64,000 nt of DNA from JACKBJ01 sp964549495 (GCA_964549495.1 CAZJWJ010000003.1:1-64000); one strand, 5' to 3'. Positions 25,727-35,006 are shown, counted from the first letter of the stretch. Translations and numbers: made by a program. Notes: a model not told the origin generated them from the sequence alone.

Positions 25727-26340
25727 GGAAGCGCGCATCCCTGCGTTCTCCGACCGAGATTCGGCGCCTGGCCCTGCAGCTGCGACGCCAAGGACCGCGG
25801 CGTACGTTCTGGGCCGCGATCGACAAGCTGGTCCGTTGGATCAGCGGAGGCCCTTGGGAACGATTCAGCCGCATTACCGACCAGGTTTGGCTGGGCGGGC
25901 AGCCTACGGGCCGCGGCCGACGCCGCTTGGCGCGATTGGGGATCACGGGCATCGTCAACTTGCGCGACGAGCACGATTACGCCCGACACATCGAAGGCGG
26001 ACCCTTCCGCTATCTGCACCTCCCCACGGTCGACCTGGACGCACCCTCGCTAGACCACCTGCGCCAGGGGTCGGCCTTCATCCGGCGCGAGCTCGAAGCG
26101 GGCGGCAAGGTCTTCATCCACTGCTGGGAGGGCCTGGGCCGGGGTCCGACGCTGGCTGCAGCCCATTTCATCGAGCGAGGAGCCAGCGCGGAGGAGGCCG
26201 TGGCCCTGGTCTTGGCCGTGCGGCCCTTCATCCGCCTGACCGACGAGCAATGCCATCAGCTGGAGCGATTCGAGACGGACCTTGCCGAATCGCGACCACC
26301 GTCCTCCGTCGACCGACGAGAGGCGCGAGCAAACCCTTGA
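25723..26340 (+). CDS. Dual-specificity phosphatase family protein
   Basis: 205 residues. The signature HCX5R is HCWEGLGRGPT near residue 133, with the general-acid-loop region GIVNLRDEHDYARH upstream and conserved LPTVDLDAPS. A basic N-terminus of ~50 residues (MRKRASLRSP) precedes the domain. Such proteins dephosphorylate protein Tyr/Ser or, in bacteria, phosphoinositol or phosphatidylglycerophosphate lipids (PTPMT1-like). Coupling to the lipid kinase gene upstream by a four-base overlap points to lipid phosphate as a substrate, but protein substrates remain possible. Confidence 0.82.
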   Translation: MRKRASLRSPTEIRRLALQLRRQGPRRTFWAAIDKLVRWISGGPWERFSRITDQVWLGGQPTGRGRRRLARLGITGIVNLRDEHDYARHIEGGPFRYLHLPTVDLDAPSLDHLRQGSAFIRRELEAGGKVFIHCWEGLGRGPTLAAAHFIERGASAEEAVALVLAVRPFIRLTDEQCHQLERFETDLAESRPPSSVDRREARANP

Positions 26341-26356
26341 CAGGAGGAGTGAGGAC

Positions 26357-26899
26357 ATGCCCATTCAAGAAACCGCTCGAAAGACCGCCAAGCGCGTCGA
26401 CATCGTCGACCGGATCGCGGCCGCCGTGGCCGCGCCGGTGCCGGCGCGCAGGCTGGGCCTTCCGGCCAAAGACGAGCGCAAGATCGCCGTGGCCATCACC
26501 CTGCAGTTGGAGATGGCGCTGCGCGAGATCATCCAGGACTACAACCCGGATCTGCTGGAGGAGACCGTGGAGCGCAAGGCGCGGGAAGCCCTGCTCTGGC
26601 AGACCACCGCACCGGAGAACGAGATCCACTTCATGGGTACCGATCATCGGCCGGACTTCGTGGTGAACATCGAAGGCATCCGCGTGGCGGTCGACGTCCA
26701 ACAAGGCGAGGATGGGCCAGCGGTCGAGTTCGGTCTCGGCAAGGCCTTGGTCTACGCCTACCATCACGACTTCGTGGTCTTCAGCCTGATCGACAACTCC
26801 TCCAGCCACCAGATCCAGCTCAGCCTCTTCGAGCCTTCGGAAAAGGCTTTCGTCGAGCAACTCTGGGAAGACCACAACATCCGCTTCCGGGTGGTCTAG
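26357..26899 (+). CDS. Conserved-looking hypothetical protein, possible restriction-fold
   Basis: 180 residues with an excellent Shine-Dalgarno (GGAGGAGTGAGGAC). No membrane segment or signal. N-terminal half is helical (KIAVAITLQLEMALREIIQD, LEETVERKAREALLW). The C-terminal half alternates strands and turns: DFVVNIEGIRVAVDVQQ and YAYHHDFVVFSLIDNSSSH. The D...VDVQ arrangement recalls PD-(D/E)XK folds but the catalytic lysine is missing, so nuclease activity is not claimed. It follows the phosphatase by 16 bases. Confidence 0.5.
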   Translation: MPIQETARKTAKRVDIVDRIAAAVAAPVPARRLGLPAKDERKIAVAITLQLEMALREIIQDYNPDLLEETVERKAREALLWQTTAPENEIHFMGTDHRPDFVVNIEGIRVAVDVQQGEDGPAVEFGLGKALVYAYHHDFVVFSLIDNSSSHQIQLSLFEPSEKAFVEQLWEDHNIRFRVV

Positions 26900-26949
26900 T
26901 CTCGCCTCCGGTAATCAAGCCAGCTCGATCGGCACGCAATGGAGGGGCC

Positions 26950-27603
26950 ATGATCGGTCGCATCTTTGACTTCTTCGACCCGGCCCGCGAGGGATTCTTC
27001 GGCCGAATGCTGCGCCTCCTGGCCGGCCTGGCCGTCATTCCCATCCTCGGGCTCTGCATACTGAGCTTTCTCGCCATGCGCAGCGAGGGCGGCCGCTACG
27101 TCCTGGCGCGCGCCTTCCTGGACAACAACCTTCCACGCTTTGCCTTCGTGCTGGCCTCCGACCTGGCCGAGGACTTCCCCGAGGAGTGGGAGTACCATCG
27201 CATCGAGGGCTGGTCGCTGCGCCGATCCGGCGAGTACGAGCGCAGCTTGCAGTCCTATGAACGCGCCATCGAGATCATGCCCGATAACTGGTGGCCCCAC
27301 AGCCACCTCTGCTTCTACTCGGCCCTGCTATCGGACCCGCAACCGGTCATGGATCACTGCGACCGCGCCGTGGAGCTGGCGCCCGAAGGCGAGCACTCGG
27401 CCTTGTACCGGCGCGGCATCGCCCGCCTTCGAATCGATGACCTCGAAGGCGCCAGCCAAGATCTAGCACTCGCTCTGGAAATCTGGCCGGAGGACGAAAA
27501 CGAGCCGCAGCATCACGACGCGATCACCTATCTGGCCGCGGCGCAAGACGGGCGGAACGTCTTTGACGAAGAGGCCATGGCAAGAGAGCTCGCCCGCTAC
27601 TGA
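26950..27603 (+). CDS. Membrane-anchored TPR protein
   Basis: 217 residues: a transmembrane helix near the N-terminus (LLAGLAVIPILGLCILSFLA) then about four tetratricopeptide repeats (for example RRSGEYERSLQSYERAIEIM and LEGASQDLALALEIWPED), typical of protein-protein docking. It follows the 180-residue hypothetical gene by 50 bases and precedes a 195-base gap containing the palindrome CCCGACGCGTCGGG (27613-27626). Partner unknown. Confidence 0.65.
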   Translation: MIGRIFDFFDPAREGFFGRMLRLLAGLAVIPILGLCILSFLAMRSEGGRYVLARAFLDNNLPRFAFVLASDLAEDFPEEWEYHRIEGWSLRRSGEYERSLQSYERAIEIMPDNWWPHSHLCFYSALLSDPQPVMDHCDRAVELAPEGEHSALYRRGIARLRIDDLEGASQDLALALEIWPEDENEPQHHDAITYLAAAQDGRNVFDEEAMARELARY

Positions 27604-27798
27604 ATCCGAGGCCCCGACGCGTCGGGCCCCTGTCGATCGGCGTCAGGCATTCGATTCCATGGACCCAAGCCCAAATGCCATCTCCAGCTCGAAGGGCGCA
27701 CTCGACCGAGGCCCGCAGCGGTCCAAGGCCATGAGGGCCACGCCTCGGTGCGGGCTCGGGGTTGATTCGCCGGGCCAAGTTCCCTAAGCTAGAGCGCC

Positions 27799-30516
27799 GT
27801 GACCACCCTCGACCCATTTCCCCACGATGCTCGGATCGAAGCCGAGGCGGAGGCGATTCAAAGCCTGATCGCTTCCGGCGATGACAGCCTCGCTCGCCAG
27901 GCCGCCGTGACGCTCCTGGAAGACTCGCTGGAGGCGCTGCGCGCCGAGGCGGGCATCCAGGCTGATCCCCAGCCGACTCGGAGCGGCATGCTGGGCGATC
28001 TGTCGCGCTGCTTCGCGACCGGGAACCTGGACCTGGAAGCGCTGGCGCTGATCCGAGCTCGCCACGTGAGCCCAGTGCAGCTGACCGTGCGCGAGGTTGC
28101 CGAGACCGTCAGCCTGGGGGAACGCAGCCTCCGTCGGCGACAGAAGCGGGGCTTCCAATACCTGGCGCGTCGAGCCGCCGAAGGACGAGCAGGAATCACG
28201 AGTCCCCACGAAACCAACGGCAGCGCCGCAACGACGCGAGGCGATGTCGATCTGCCCCTGCCCGGCGATCGCTTCGTCGGTCGCGACGCGGAGCTGGAGA
28301 CCATTCTCGATCGGCTCGAGCAGGATCGGGTCCTGACGCTGTGGGGGCCGGCCGGCATCGGCAAGAGCCGGCTGGCCATGGAGGCTGCCCGGCGGATCCA
28401 CCTCCGCTGCGGATCGCCGGTCTGGTTCCTCCCGCTGGAGCATCTGGACAGCCCGGATCTCATCGCGCCGGCCCTGGCCGCCGTGCTGCGCGCCAGCGGC
28501 ATCGAACACGAGCTCGAGGGCGAGGATCCCGTCGTCTGGCTCGCACAAGCCCGCGGACTCTTGGTCCTCGATCGCTGCGAGCATCTGATCGCGGACTGCG
28601 CGGTGCTGATCGACCGCCTGGAGCACGAGGCGCCGGGACTGTGGCTCTTGATCACCAGTCGCCGGCCCGTCGAGGCTGGGAGGGACCGGCTGCTGCCGAT
28701 CGAAGCGCTCGAGCTCCCGACCCTGGACGAGGTAGGGGACGGGGCGATCCTGGAAAGGAGGGCCGCCTCGCAGCTCTTCTTGGAGCGCCTGCGCACCAAG
28801 CGGCCGGACTTTCGACTCGATGACACCTCCGCCGAACAGATCGCCATCCTGGTGCGACGGCTGGAAGGCTTGCCCCTGGCCATCGAGATCGCGGCCGCCC
28901 GGGCCAGCCTGCTGCCGCTGGAAACCGTGGCCTGGCGTATGGCCCGTCGCATTGCCCGCGATGCGCGCGAGAGCAATCCACGGCCGGAGACGCCCGAATC
29001 GATCCAACGTGCCATCGAGGGTGGCCTGACCGATCTGAGCGCCCGGGAGCACCGCTTGTTGGCCGGCCTCTCCGTCTTCGCCGGCGGCTTCGAACTGCGC
29101 AGCGTACAGGCCGTGTGCGGTCCCCAAGAACGCGCCGCCAGCGAGACCGAGACGGAGGTGGTGGACGCCGCGCTGGCCCGAGATCTGGGCAGTCTGGTCC
29201 AGCGCTCCTTGGTGGTCCGCATGAAGTCCGGCGGCGGCCGGCGCCATCGCATGCTGGAATCCCTGCGCGCCTACGCGACCGACATGCTCCTGCGCGCTGG
29301 ACTGCAGGAGCATCTCGCGCGCCGTCACGCCGAGTACTTCGCTTGGCTGGCGGCGCGCTCCAGCGAAGCGCTGTCCGGCAGCCAGGTCGGGCCGTGGATG
29401 CGGCGGCTGGCCTTGGAGCACGACAACCTGCAGACGGCCTTCGCATGGGCGCTGAGCTGGGATCCCCCCTTGGCGTTGCGCATCGCCTGCGGCTTGTCGC
29501 GCTACCGCATCGTCTCCGGGCAGCTGAGCGCGGGTCGCAAGGCCATCGAGCAAGCCCTGTCGGCCTGCCGCGAGTCGGAACTCGCGATCGCCTTCGATGA
29601 GGAATTGGAGGCCCTATCGTCGGCCGGGGCCATGGCCCGCCAGCAGAGCGAGTTCACCGTCGCCCGTGATTGGCTCGAGGAGGCTCTGGCGCTCGCCCGC
29701 CGGCAAGGCGAGCCCGAGTCGCTGGCCACCACGCTGCGCCGGTTGGGCAACGTGGTCGAGGAGATGGGAAGGCGCGAGCGGGCACGCGACCTCTACCGCG
29801 AAGCCGCCGAGTTGAGCCGCGACAGCGGTGACGCACGAGGACTGGCCTCCGCGTTGAACAATCTCGGGATCCTGGCAGAACACGAGGGTCGGCCGGCGGA
29901 GGCCGCCACGATGCTGCAAGAGGCCCTCGAGCTGGCCGAGCAGACTCAGGCCACGTGGCTGGAAGGGGTCTTGCGCGGCAATCTGGGCATCTCTTTCTCG
30001 AGCTTGGGTCGCTACGAGGAGGCACGCGATGCCTTCCTGGGCTCGCTGGAGACCGCACGCGCCCTGAGCGATCGGCTGGGCATCGGCTCGCTCTTGACCT
30101 TGCTGGCCATCATGGACCTGAAGCTGGGTCATGTGGAATCGGTCCGCGACCGGCTGCGCGAGGCCTTGCCCCATCTGGACGATCTGGCCGAACGGCAGAA
30201 GGCTGGCGAGTGGCTGGACACCTGCGCCGGCCTCCTTCTGCGCCTGGGCGATGCCCGCCTGGCGGCGGTGACGCTCGGGGCCGCAGACGGCATCCGCGAG
30301 CGCTGGGAGATCGAGATCCTGCCCAAGGCCCTGTCGGTCTGGCGGCAGCTCGAGACCAGCCTGGTCGAGGCGCTCGGCGCCGATGCGGTGGCCGCGCTGC
30401 GCCGCGAGGGAGCCAGTCGCCCCTGGCAAGCCGTCGCGAGCCAGGCAATCCGACGCGTCGATCACCTGACTCGCGATTCGTTCGATGCCGCGGACTCGGG
30501 TCTGGAGACGGCCTGA
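27799..30516 (+). CDS. STAND-type ATPase with N-terminal HTH-like region and C-terminal TPRs
   Basis: 905 residues. Residues ~90-130 (RHVSPVQLTVREVAETVSLG and RSLRRRQKRGFQYLARR) look like a helix-turn-helix. The NB-ARC/AAA ATPase core runs from about 155: Walker A GPAGIGKSRL at 183-192, Walker B RGLLVLDRCEHL, and the sensor LEGLPLAIEIAAA. From ~560 to 860 are ten or so TPRs (ALNNLGILAEHEGRPAEAAT and similar). This is the AfsR/MalT-like signal-transduction layout without a terminal LuxR domain. GTG start follows 'GAGCGCC'. Ligand and targets unknown. Confidence 0.8.
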   Translation: MTTLDPFPHDARIEAEAEAIQSLIASGDDSLARQAAVTLLEDSLEALRAEAGIQADPQPTRSGMLGDLSRCFATGNLDLEALALIRARHVSPVQLTVREVAETVSLGERSLRRRQKRGFQYLARRAAEGRAGITSPHETNGSAATTRGDVDLPLPGDRFVGRDAELETILDRLEQDRVLTLWGPAGIGKSRLAMEAARRIHLRCGSPVWFLPLEHLDSPDLIAPALAAVLRASGIEHELEGEDPVVWLAQARGLLVLDRCEHLIADCAVLIDRLEHEAPGLWLLITSRRPVEAGRDRLLPIEALELPTLDEVGDGAILERRAASQLFLERLRTKRPDFRLDDTSAEQIAILVRRLEGLPLAIEIAAARASLLPLETVAWRMARRIARDARESNPRPETPESIQRAIEGGLTDLSAREHRLLAGLSVFAGGFELRSVQAVCGPQERAASETETEVVDAALARDLGSLVQRSLVVRMKSGGGRRHRMLESLRAYATDMLLRAGLQEHLARRHAEYFAWLAARSSEALSGSQVGPWMRRLALEHDNLQTAFAWALSWDPPLALRIACGLSRYRIVSGQLSAGRKAIEQALSACRESELAIAFDEELEALSSAGAMARQQSEFTVARDWLEEALALARRQGEPESLATTLRRLGNVVEEMGRRERARDLYREAAELSRDSGDARGLASALNNLGILAEHEGRPAEAATMLQEALELAEQTQATWLEGVLRGNLGISFSSLGRYEEARDAFLGSLETARALSDRLGIGSLLTLLAIMDLKLGHVESVRDRLREALPHLDDLAERQKAGEWLDTCAGLLLRLGDARLAAVTLGAADGIRERWEIEILPKALSVWRQLETSLVEALGADAVAALRREGASRPWQAVASQAIRRVDHLTRDSFDAADSGLETA

Positions 30517-30549
30517 GGCTACTGCTGCCTGACGCTTGCCCGCTTCGAG

Positions 30550-30599
30550 ACTCGGCACAAGTCCACGAACCGGTTTCGATCCGTGGAGGTGCGCCGAGT
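30550..30599. terminator. Nested stem-loop between convergent genes
   Basis: Outer arms ACTCGGC (30550-30556) and GCCGAGT (30593-30599) pair perfectly; inner arms CCACG (30563) and CGTGG (30582) also pair. It lies between the STAND ATPase stop and the partial PPC gene of the opposite strand, so it could terminate both. Confidence 0.45.
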
Positions 30600-30616
30600 T
30601 CCGGCGCGTGGCGGAC

Positions 30617-30656
30617 TCAGTCGATGTCCAGCAGCAGGTCGTAGCCGATCGGTGGA
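30617..30656 (-). CDS. Partial 3' end of a PPC-domain protein, cut by the scaffold gap
   Basis: Reading leftward from the gap, the codons give PPIGYDLLLDID and a TGA stop at 30619-30617. PPIGYDLLL is identical to the end of the PPC domain of the neighbouring gene at 30740-31228, and the DNA is identical over 27 bases (30630-30656 with 30783-30809), but the tails differ. It is either a second, related gene or a contig-end artefact; the rest is lost in the N run. Confidence 0.5.
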
Positions 30657-30666
30657 NNNNNNNNNN
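30657..30666. other. Assembly gap (ten N)
   Basis: Ten undetermined bases join two contigs. The sequence on both sides shares a 27-base direct repeat, so an unresolved duplicated gene probably caused the break. True gap length is unknown. Confidence 0.95.
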
Positions 30667-30739
30667 CGTAGGGTCGCGGCCGCTCCCCGCGCGCTGGCCC
30701 GTCGCCGCCGTACGCGCCGGGACCTCGGCCGGCAGGCGC

Positions 30740-31228
30740 TCACCGCTCTTCCGGAGGCCTGAGCTTGCGGAAGGCGGCGTAGAGCAGCAGGTCGTAGCCG
30801 ATCGGTGGATTGGCGGCGCTGCTACCCGCTTCGACTTGGAGATAGTGGTCGCCGATCACCGAGCCGGCCGTGAACTCCAGCAGCCAGTCATCCCCGTCGC
30901 GGACCCAGCCGGACGAGTCCACGTGTCGACCTCCTCCGCCATCCGGATCGCAGGCGCTGTCGAGGCGCGGCGCGAGCCCCTCGTCCGGATCGGTGAGGCG
31001 GAGGCTCACCTCCTGGCTCGATTGCGTCAGCGAGAAGACGTAGGCATCGATCTCGGTCGAGCTTCCGAGATCGGTCGACACGGGCGTCCCAGCCGCCAGG
31101 GGCTGGGCCGGATCCGGGTCGCCGCAATCGGCGAGGACGGCCGAGGGCCCCCTCGGGATCGGACCAGCGAGGATGGGCAGACCGAGCAGCAACAGCAATA
31201 GGGTCGAACGGCGGCGATGGTTGGACAC
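30740..31228 (-). CDS. Small exported protein with PPC-like domain
   Basis: 162 residues with a signal peptide (STLLLLLLGLPILAG, cleavage near VLA-DC) and one pre-peptidase C-terminal (PPC)-like beta-sandwich: STEIDAYVFSLTQSSQEVSL, then GDDWLLEFTAGSVIGDHYLQ and PPIGYDLLLY. PPC domains usually accompany secreted hydrolases or stand alone as surface-binding modules. I chose the GTG at 31228 because AAGGAGG lies six bases upstream; longer starts would cover that site. Leftward, next to a related truncated copy at the scaffold gap. Confidence 0.7.
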   Translation of the reverse strand: MSNHRRRSTLLLLLLGLPILAGPIPRGPSAVLADCGDPDPAQPLAAGTPVSTDLGSSTEIDAYVFSLTQSSQEVSLRLTDPDEGLAPRLDSACDPDGGGGRHVDSSGWVRDGDDWLLEFTAGSVIGDHYLQVEAGSSAANPPIGYDLLLYAAFRKLRPPEER

Positions 31229-31419
31229 GTCGCACCTCCTTGGCAAACGGATCGCGTTTGCAGGAAGGTGCGGGATGGCTGTTGCAGGTAGTGCAACTGG
31301 CTTCGAAACTGATCGACGGGGCGCCCCGCCATCGACTTCCGGGCAGGCCCGAATCGAGCCTCACGGAGATCGGGGAGGCGCTGGCTGGACGGGGTCGGGG
31401 AAGTCCGTCGGCTTGCGGC

Positions 31420-33819
31420 TCAGATGCCCTGAGGCAGCCAGAGGTTCTTGACCTGGACGGCACGGCGCAGGCGCTCGCGCTCGAACTCCGCATCGCGGAC
31501 TTGCCAGTCGATGCCGGCCGGCAAGCACCAGGTCTGCTTGAGGTTGCCGACCGATCGGGCTTCGCAGTCGGCAGCCAGGGCCGGGTCGCCCTCGCCGTCG
31601 CCGGCCAGCCACAGCGCGTCCAGGCCGTCATGATCGGCCAGGACGGGCGCCAGCTCGGATCGCAGCCCGGTGATCAGGTTCAGCGTGCCGCCGGGCAAGT
31701 CCGAAGCCTCGAGCATCTGGTAGAGCTCGGCCGCCAAGAGCGGCGCCCGCTGGCTGGGCAGGGCGATGACGCGGTTGCCACAAGCCATGAGCGGACCGGC
31801 CAGTCCCAGCAGTCCGGACAGTGGCGCGGCATCGGGGCAGACCAGGCCGACGAGCCCGTGCGGTTCGTGGAGGGCGAGCACCAGTCCGCGCAGCGGCACC
31901 CCGTGCACGGCGCCATCATGCTTGTCGGACCATGCGGCCCAGGTGAAACAGGCATCCACGGCCGCCTCGACCTCGCGTTCGGCTGCCTCGAGCCCGCATT
32001 CGAGCGCTTCGTCGACGCGCTCGACGAGGACCCCGCGCCGAGCAGCGAGATTCTCGCCCAGGTAGTAGAGCACCTGGGCGCGGGAATGCGCGCTGGCCTT
32101 GGCCCACTCGACTTGGGACCGCGCCGCCTCGACCGCATCGCGGATGTCCTTGCGGTTGCCACGCGCGACCTGGCCCAAGGACCGGCCCGAAACCGAGGCC
32201 ACCGACAGACTGTAGCCACCGTCCGGTCGCCGCTGCCGGCCGCCGATGTAGAGCTTGGCAGTCCGATCGATCCTCGACCGATCGCCATTGTCTGCCTCGG
32301 CCCGGCGCCCCTTCGCTGCTCGGCCCAGGCCGTCGGCCGGCTGCCGTGGCGGCGCGACCGGGCGCAGGTAGGCCTGCATGCCCTCCCGGCCCCCTTCGCG
32401 TCCGAAACCGCTCTCCTGGTAGCCGCCGAATCCGGAGGCGGCGTCGAAGAGGTTCGTGCAGTTGACCCAGACCGTGCCGGCGCGGATGGCGCGGGAGACC
32501 GCCAGTGCGGTATCCAGGTCCTGCGTCCAGACGCTGGCCGCCAGGCCGTAGCGCGTGTCGTTGGCCAGCTCGATGGCCTCGGCCGGGCTGCGGAAGCTCA
32601 TCGACACCAGGACCGGCCCGAAGATCTCCTCGCGGGCGATGGTCGAGGCGGGCGCCACCTCGGTAAAGAGCGTCGGCGGGAAGAAGTAGCCCGACTCGGG
32701 CAGATCGAACTCGGGCTGCCAGCAGCGCGCGCCTTCGGCCTTGCCGATGTCGCAGAGCTCGCGGATGCGCTCGAGTTGCACTTCTGCCACGATGGCGCCG
32801 ATGTCGACCGCCTTGTCCAAGGGCGGGCCGACCCGCAGGCGGGCCATGCGCCGGCGCAGGCGAGCGTGGAAGTCCTCGGCGATGGACTCGGCGACGAGCA
32901 ATCGGCTGCCGGCGCAGCAGACCTGGCCCTGATTGAACCAGATCGCGTCGACCAGGCCTTCGACGGCGCTGTCCACATCAGCATCCTCGAAGACGACGAA
33001 GGGGCTCTTGCCGCCGAGCTCGAGCGTCAGTCCCTTGCCGCTGCCGGCCGTTGCGCGGCGGATCCGGCGCCCGACCTCGGTCGATCCGGTGAAGGCCAGC
33101 TTGTCCACGCCTTCGTGCTCGACCAGCAGCGCACCGGTCTCGCCGGCACCGGTGACCACGTTGAGCAGGCCCGGCGGCAGGCCGGCCTCGGCTGCCAGCT
33201 CGGCCAGGAGCAAGGCCGTCAGCGGCGTGTGCTCGGCCGGCTTGAGGACCACCGTGTTGCCCGCGGCCAGGGCCGGCGCGACCTTCCAGGCCATCATGAG
33301 CAGGGGAAAGTTCCAGGGGATGATCTGGCCGCAGACGCCCCAGGGCTCACGGCCAGCCAGCTCGGTCTCGGCCAGCTGCGCCCAACCGGCATGATGGTAG
33401 AAGTGCCGAGCCACCAGAGGGATGTCCACATCGCGGCTCTCGCGGATGGGCTTGCCGTTGTCCAAGCTCTCGAGTGTTGCCAACAGGCGAGCATTGCGCT
33501 GCACCGCACGGGCCAGGGCATAGAGGTGACGGGCCCTTTGGCTGCCCGTGAGTGCGCGCCAGGCCGGCAGCGCCCTCCGCGCCGCGGCCACCGCTCGGTC
33601 GACGTCGGTGGCATCACCGATGGCCGCCTCGGCGATCACCTGGCCGGTAGATGGATCGCGAACCTCGAAGCGCTCGCCCGCCTCGGCCGCCCGCCAACGT
33701 CCGTCGATCCAATGATCGAAATGCGGGCCGCGCGCTTCGATCCAAGCCCGCGCATCGGCAGCCGACTCGGGCGCCGGGGCGTAGTTCAATTCGTGAAAGG
33801 CATTGATGATCTGGTTCAC
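31420..33819 (-). CDS. ALDH16-type double-domain aldehyde dehydrogenase
   Basis: 799 residues. The N-terminal ~510 form a complete ALDH: PWNFPLLMMAW, FTGSTEVGRRI, LELGGKSPFVVFEDAD and the nucleophile motif NQGQVCCAGSRLL near residue 300. From ~550 a second ALDH-like half follows (KLYIGGRQRRPDGGYSL) that keeps a cofactor fold but has no catalytic Cys, ending in VKNLWLPQG. This is the ALDH16 architecture, in which bacterial members keep the active site in domain one. It follows the aldolase gene by 47 bases, so the natural substrate is probably acetaldehyde from deoxyribose-5-phosphate cleavage. Confidence 0.85.
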   Translation of the reverse strand: MNQIINAFHELNYAPAPESAADARAWIEARGPHFDHWIDGRWRAAEAGERFEVRDPSTGQVIAEAAIGDATDVDRAVAAARRALPAWRALTGSQRARHLYALARAVQRNARLLATLESLDNGKPIRESRDVDIPLVARHFYHHAGWAQLAETELAGREPWGVCGQIIPWNFPLLMMAWKVAPALAAGNTVVLKPAEHTPLTALLLAELAAEAGLPPGLLNVVTGAGETGALLVEHEGVDKLAFTGSTEVGRRIRRATAGSGKGLTLELGGKSPFVVFEDADVDSAVEGLVDAIWFNQGQVCCAGSRLLVAESIAEDFHARLRRRMARLRVGPPLDKAVDIGAIVAEVQLERIRELCDIGKAEGARCWQPEFDLPESGYFFPPTLFTEVAPASTIAREEIFGPVLVSMSFRSPAEAIELANDTRYGLAASVWTQDLDTALAVSRAIRAGTVWVNCTNLFDAASGFGGYQESGFGREGGREGMQAYLRPVAPPRQPADGLGRAAKGRRAEADNGDRSRIDRTAKLYIGGRQRRPDGGYSLSVASVSGRSLGQVARGNRKDIRDAVEAARSQVEWAKASAHSRAQVLYYLGENLAARRGVLVERVDEALECGLEAAEREVEAAVDACFTWAAWSDKHDGAVHGVPLRGLVLALHEPHGLVGLVCPDAAPLSGLLGLAGPLMACGNRVIALPSQRAPLLAAELYQMLEASDLPGGTLNLITGLRSELAPVLADHDGLDALWLAGDGEGDPALAADCEARSVGNLKQTWCLPAGIDWQVRDAEFERERLRRAVQVKNLWLPQGI

Positions 33820-33866
33820 GACCGGCTCCTCTGCCCTCGACGGGCCATGGCAAGACCGAGGAATGC

Positions 33867-34952
33867 TCAGCTCATCCCGTGGCGGCGAAAGTCCGAGTAG
33901 CGCCCGGTCACGCGGTGCTCGAGCTGGCGCTCGATATCGGCCAGGACCGAGCTGGCGCCCAGGCGCAGATAGCCGGGTCGCAGGCGCCGCGGGCCGAGCT
34001 CCTCGCGCGTCAGGCGCAACCAGGCCAAGGCGTCCTTGGCGCTGGAGATGCCGCCGGCGGGCTTGAAGCCGCAGGCGATACCGCTCTCGGCCTCGTAGTC
34101 CCGGATGGCCCGCAGCATCACCAGGCCCACCGGCAGGGTGGCGTTGACGCGCTCCTTGCCGGTCGAGGTCTTGATGAAGTCGGCGCCGGCCTGCAGGCTG
34201 ACCCGGCTGCAGACGGCCACCTGGCGCAGGCTGGCCAGCTCACCCGTTGCCAGGATGACCTTCATCGAGGCCGGTCCACAAGCCTCCTTGCAGGCCGCCA
34301 CCTCCTCGTAGAGCTCGCGCCAGCGTCCGGTCAGGGCCAAGGGACGGTGGATGACGATGTCGATCTCGTCGGCGCCGGCCGCCACCGCCATGCGGATCTC
34401 CGCCAGGCGCAAGGCCAGCGGCAGCTGGCCGGCCGGGAAGCCGGTGGCCACCGAGCAGACCGGGATGCCGCTGCCCTCCAGGCCAAGCCTGGCCGTCTCC
34501 ACCTGGCTGGGGTAGACGCAGACCGCGGCCACCTTCAGATCCAGATCCTCGGCGCCCAGGGCCCGCAACAGATCGGGGCGCAAGGGCTGTCGGGCCTTGC
34601 CGCAGAGGCGATGCACGCGGCCGGCGGTGTCGTCGCCGGCCAGCGTGGTCAGGTCGATCAGACCGATCGCGCGCAGGAGCCAGCCGCTCTGCGCGTGTCC
34701 CTTGATCGAGCGCCGCGGCCCGAGGCTGGCCGTCCGCCGCTCGACTGCGCTGCGGTTGACGCGCGGGGCCAAGGCCCAGTCAAGATCGAGCGCTTGGCCA
34801 GGATTTCGGGCCTTGACCGAAAGCGCGGCGGTCGAGCCCTCGTCCATCCCTCGAGACCGAGTCGGCGCCTGTCGATCCTCATCGTCCCTCGAGGTAGCGG
34901 AGCCCCGCATGGACGATCGATCGCGGATCGATGGCATTGTTGATGCGGTCAT
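33867..34952 (-). CDS. deoC: Deoxyribose-phosphate aldolase (class II DERA)
   Basis: 361 residues; cleaves 2-deoxyribose-5-phosphate to glyceraldehyde-3-phosphate and acetaldehyde. The barrel begins at LIDLTTLAGDDTAGRV; the Schiff-base lysine is in GADFIKTSTGKE (near residue 261), preceded by MKVILATGEL and followed by GFKPAGGISSAKD. About 90 N-terminal residues precede the barrel, longer than E. coli DeoC but seen in the eukaryote-type clade. The ATG at 34952 has CAGGAG at six bases. It is the first gene of a leftward unit with the ALDH16 gene, giving a simple deoxyribose catabolic route. Confidence 0.9.
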   Translation of the reverse strand: MTASTMPSIRDRSSMRGSATSRDDEDRQAPTRSRGMDEGSTAALSVKARNPGQALDLDWALAPRVNRSAVERRTASLGPRRSIKGHAQSGWLLRAIGLIDLTTLAGDDTAGRVHRLCGKARQPLRPDLLRALGAEDLDLKVAAVCVYPSQVETARLGLEGSGIPVCSVATGFPAGQLPLALRLAEIRMAVAAGADEIDIVIHRPLALTGRWRELYEEVAACKEACGPASMKVILATGELASLRQVAVCSRVSLQAGADFIKTSTGKERVNATLPVGLVMLRAIRDYEAESGIACGFKPAGGISSAKDALAWLRLTREELGPRRLRPGYLRLGASSVLADIERQLEHRVTGRYSDFRRHGMS

Positions 34953-35006
34953 GGCGGTCTCCTGGATGGCTGGGCGCATTCGAACTCGCGGTCTCGGCCG
35001 TCGAGA

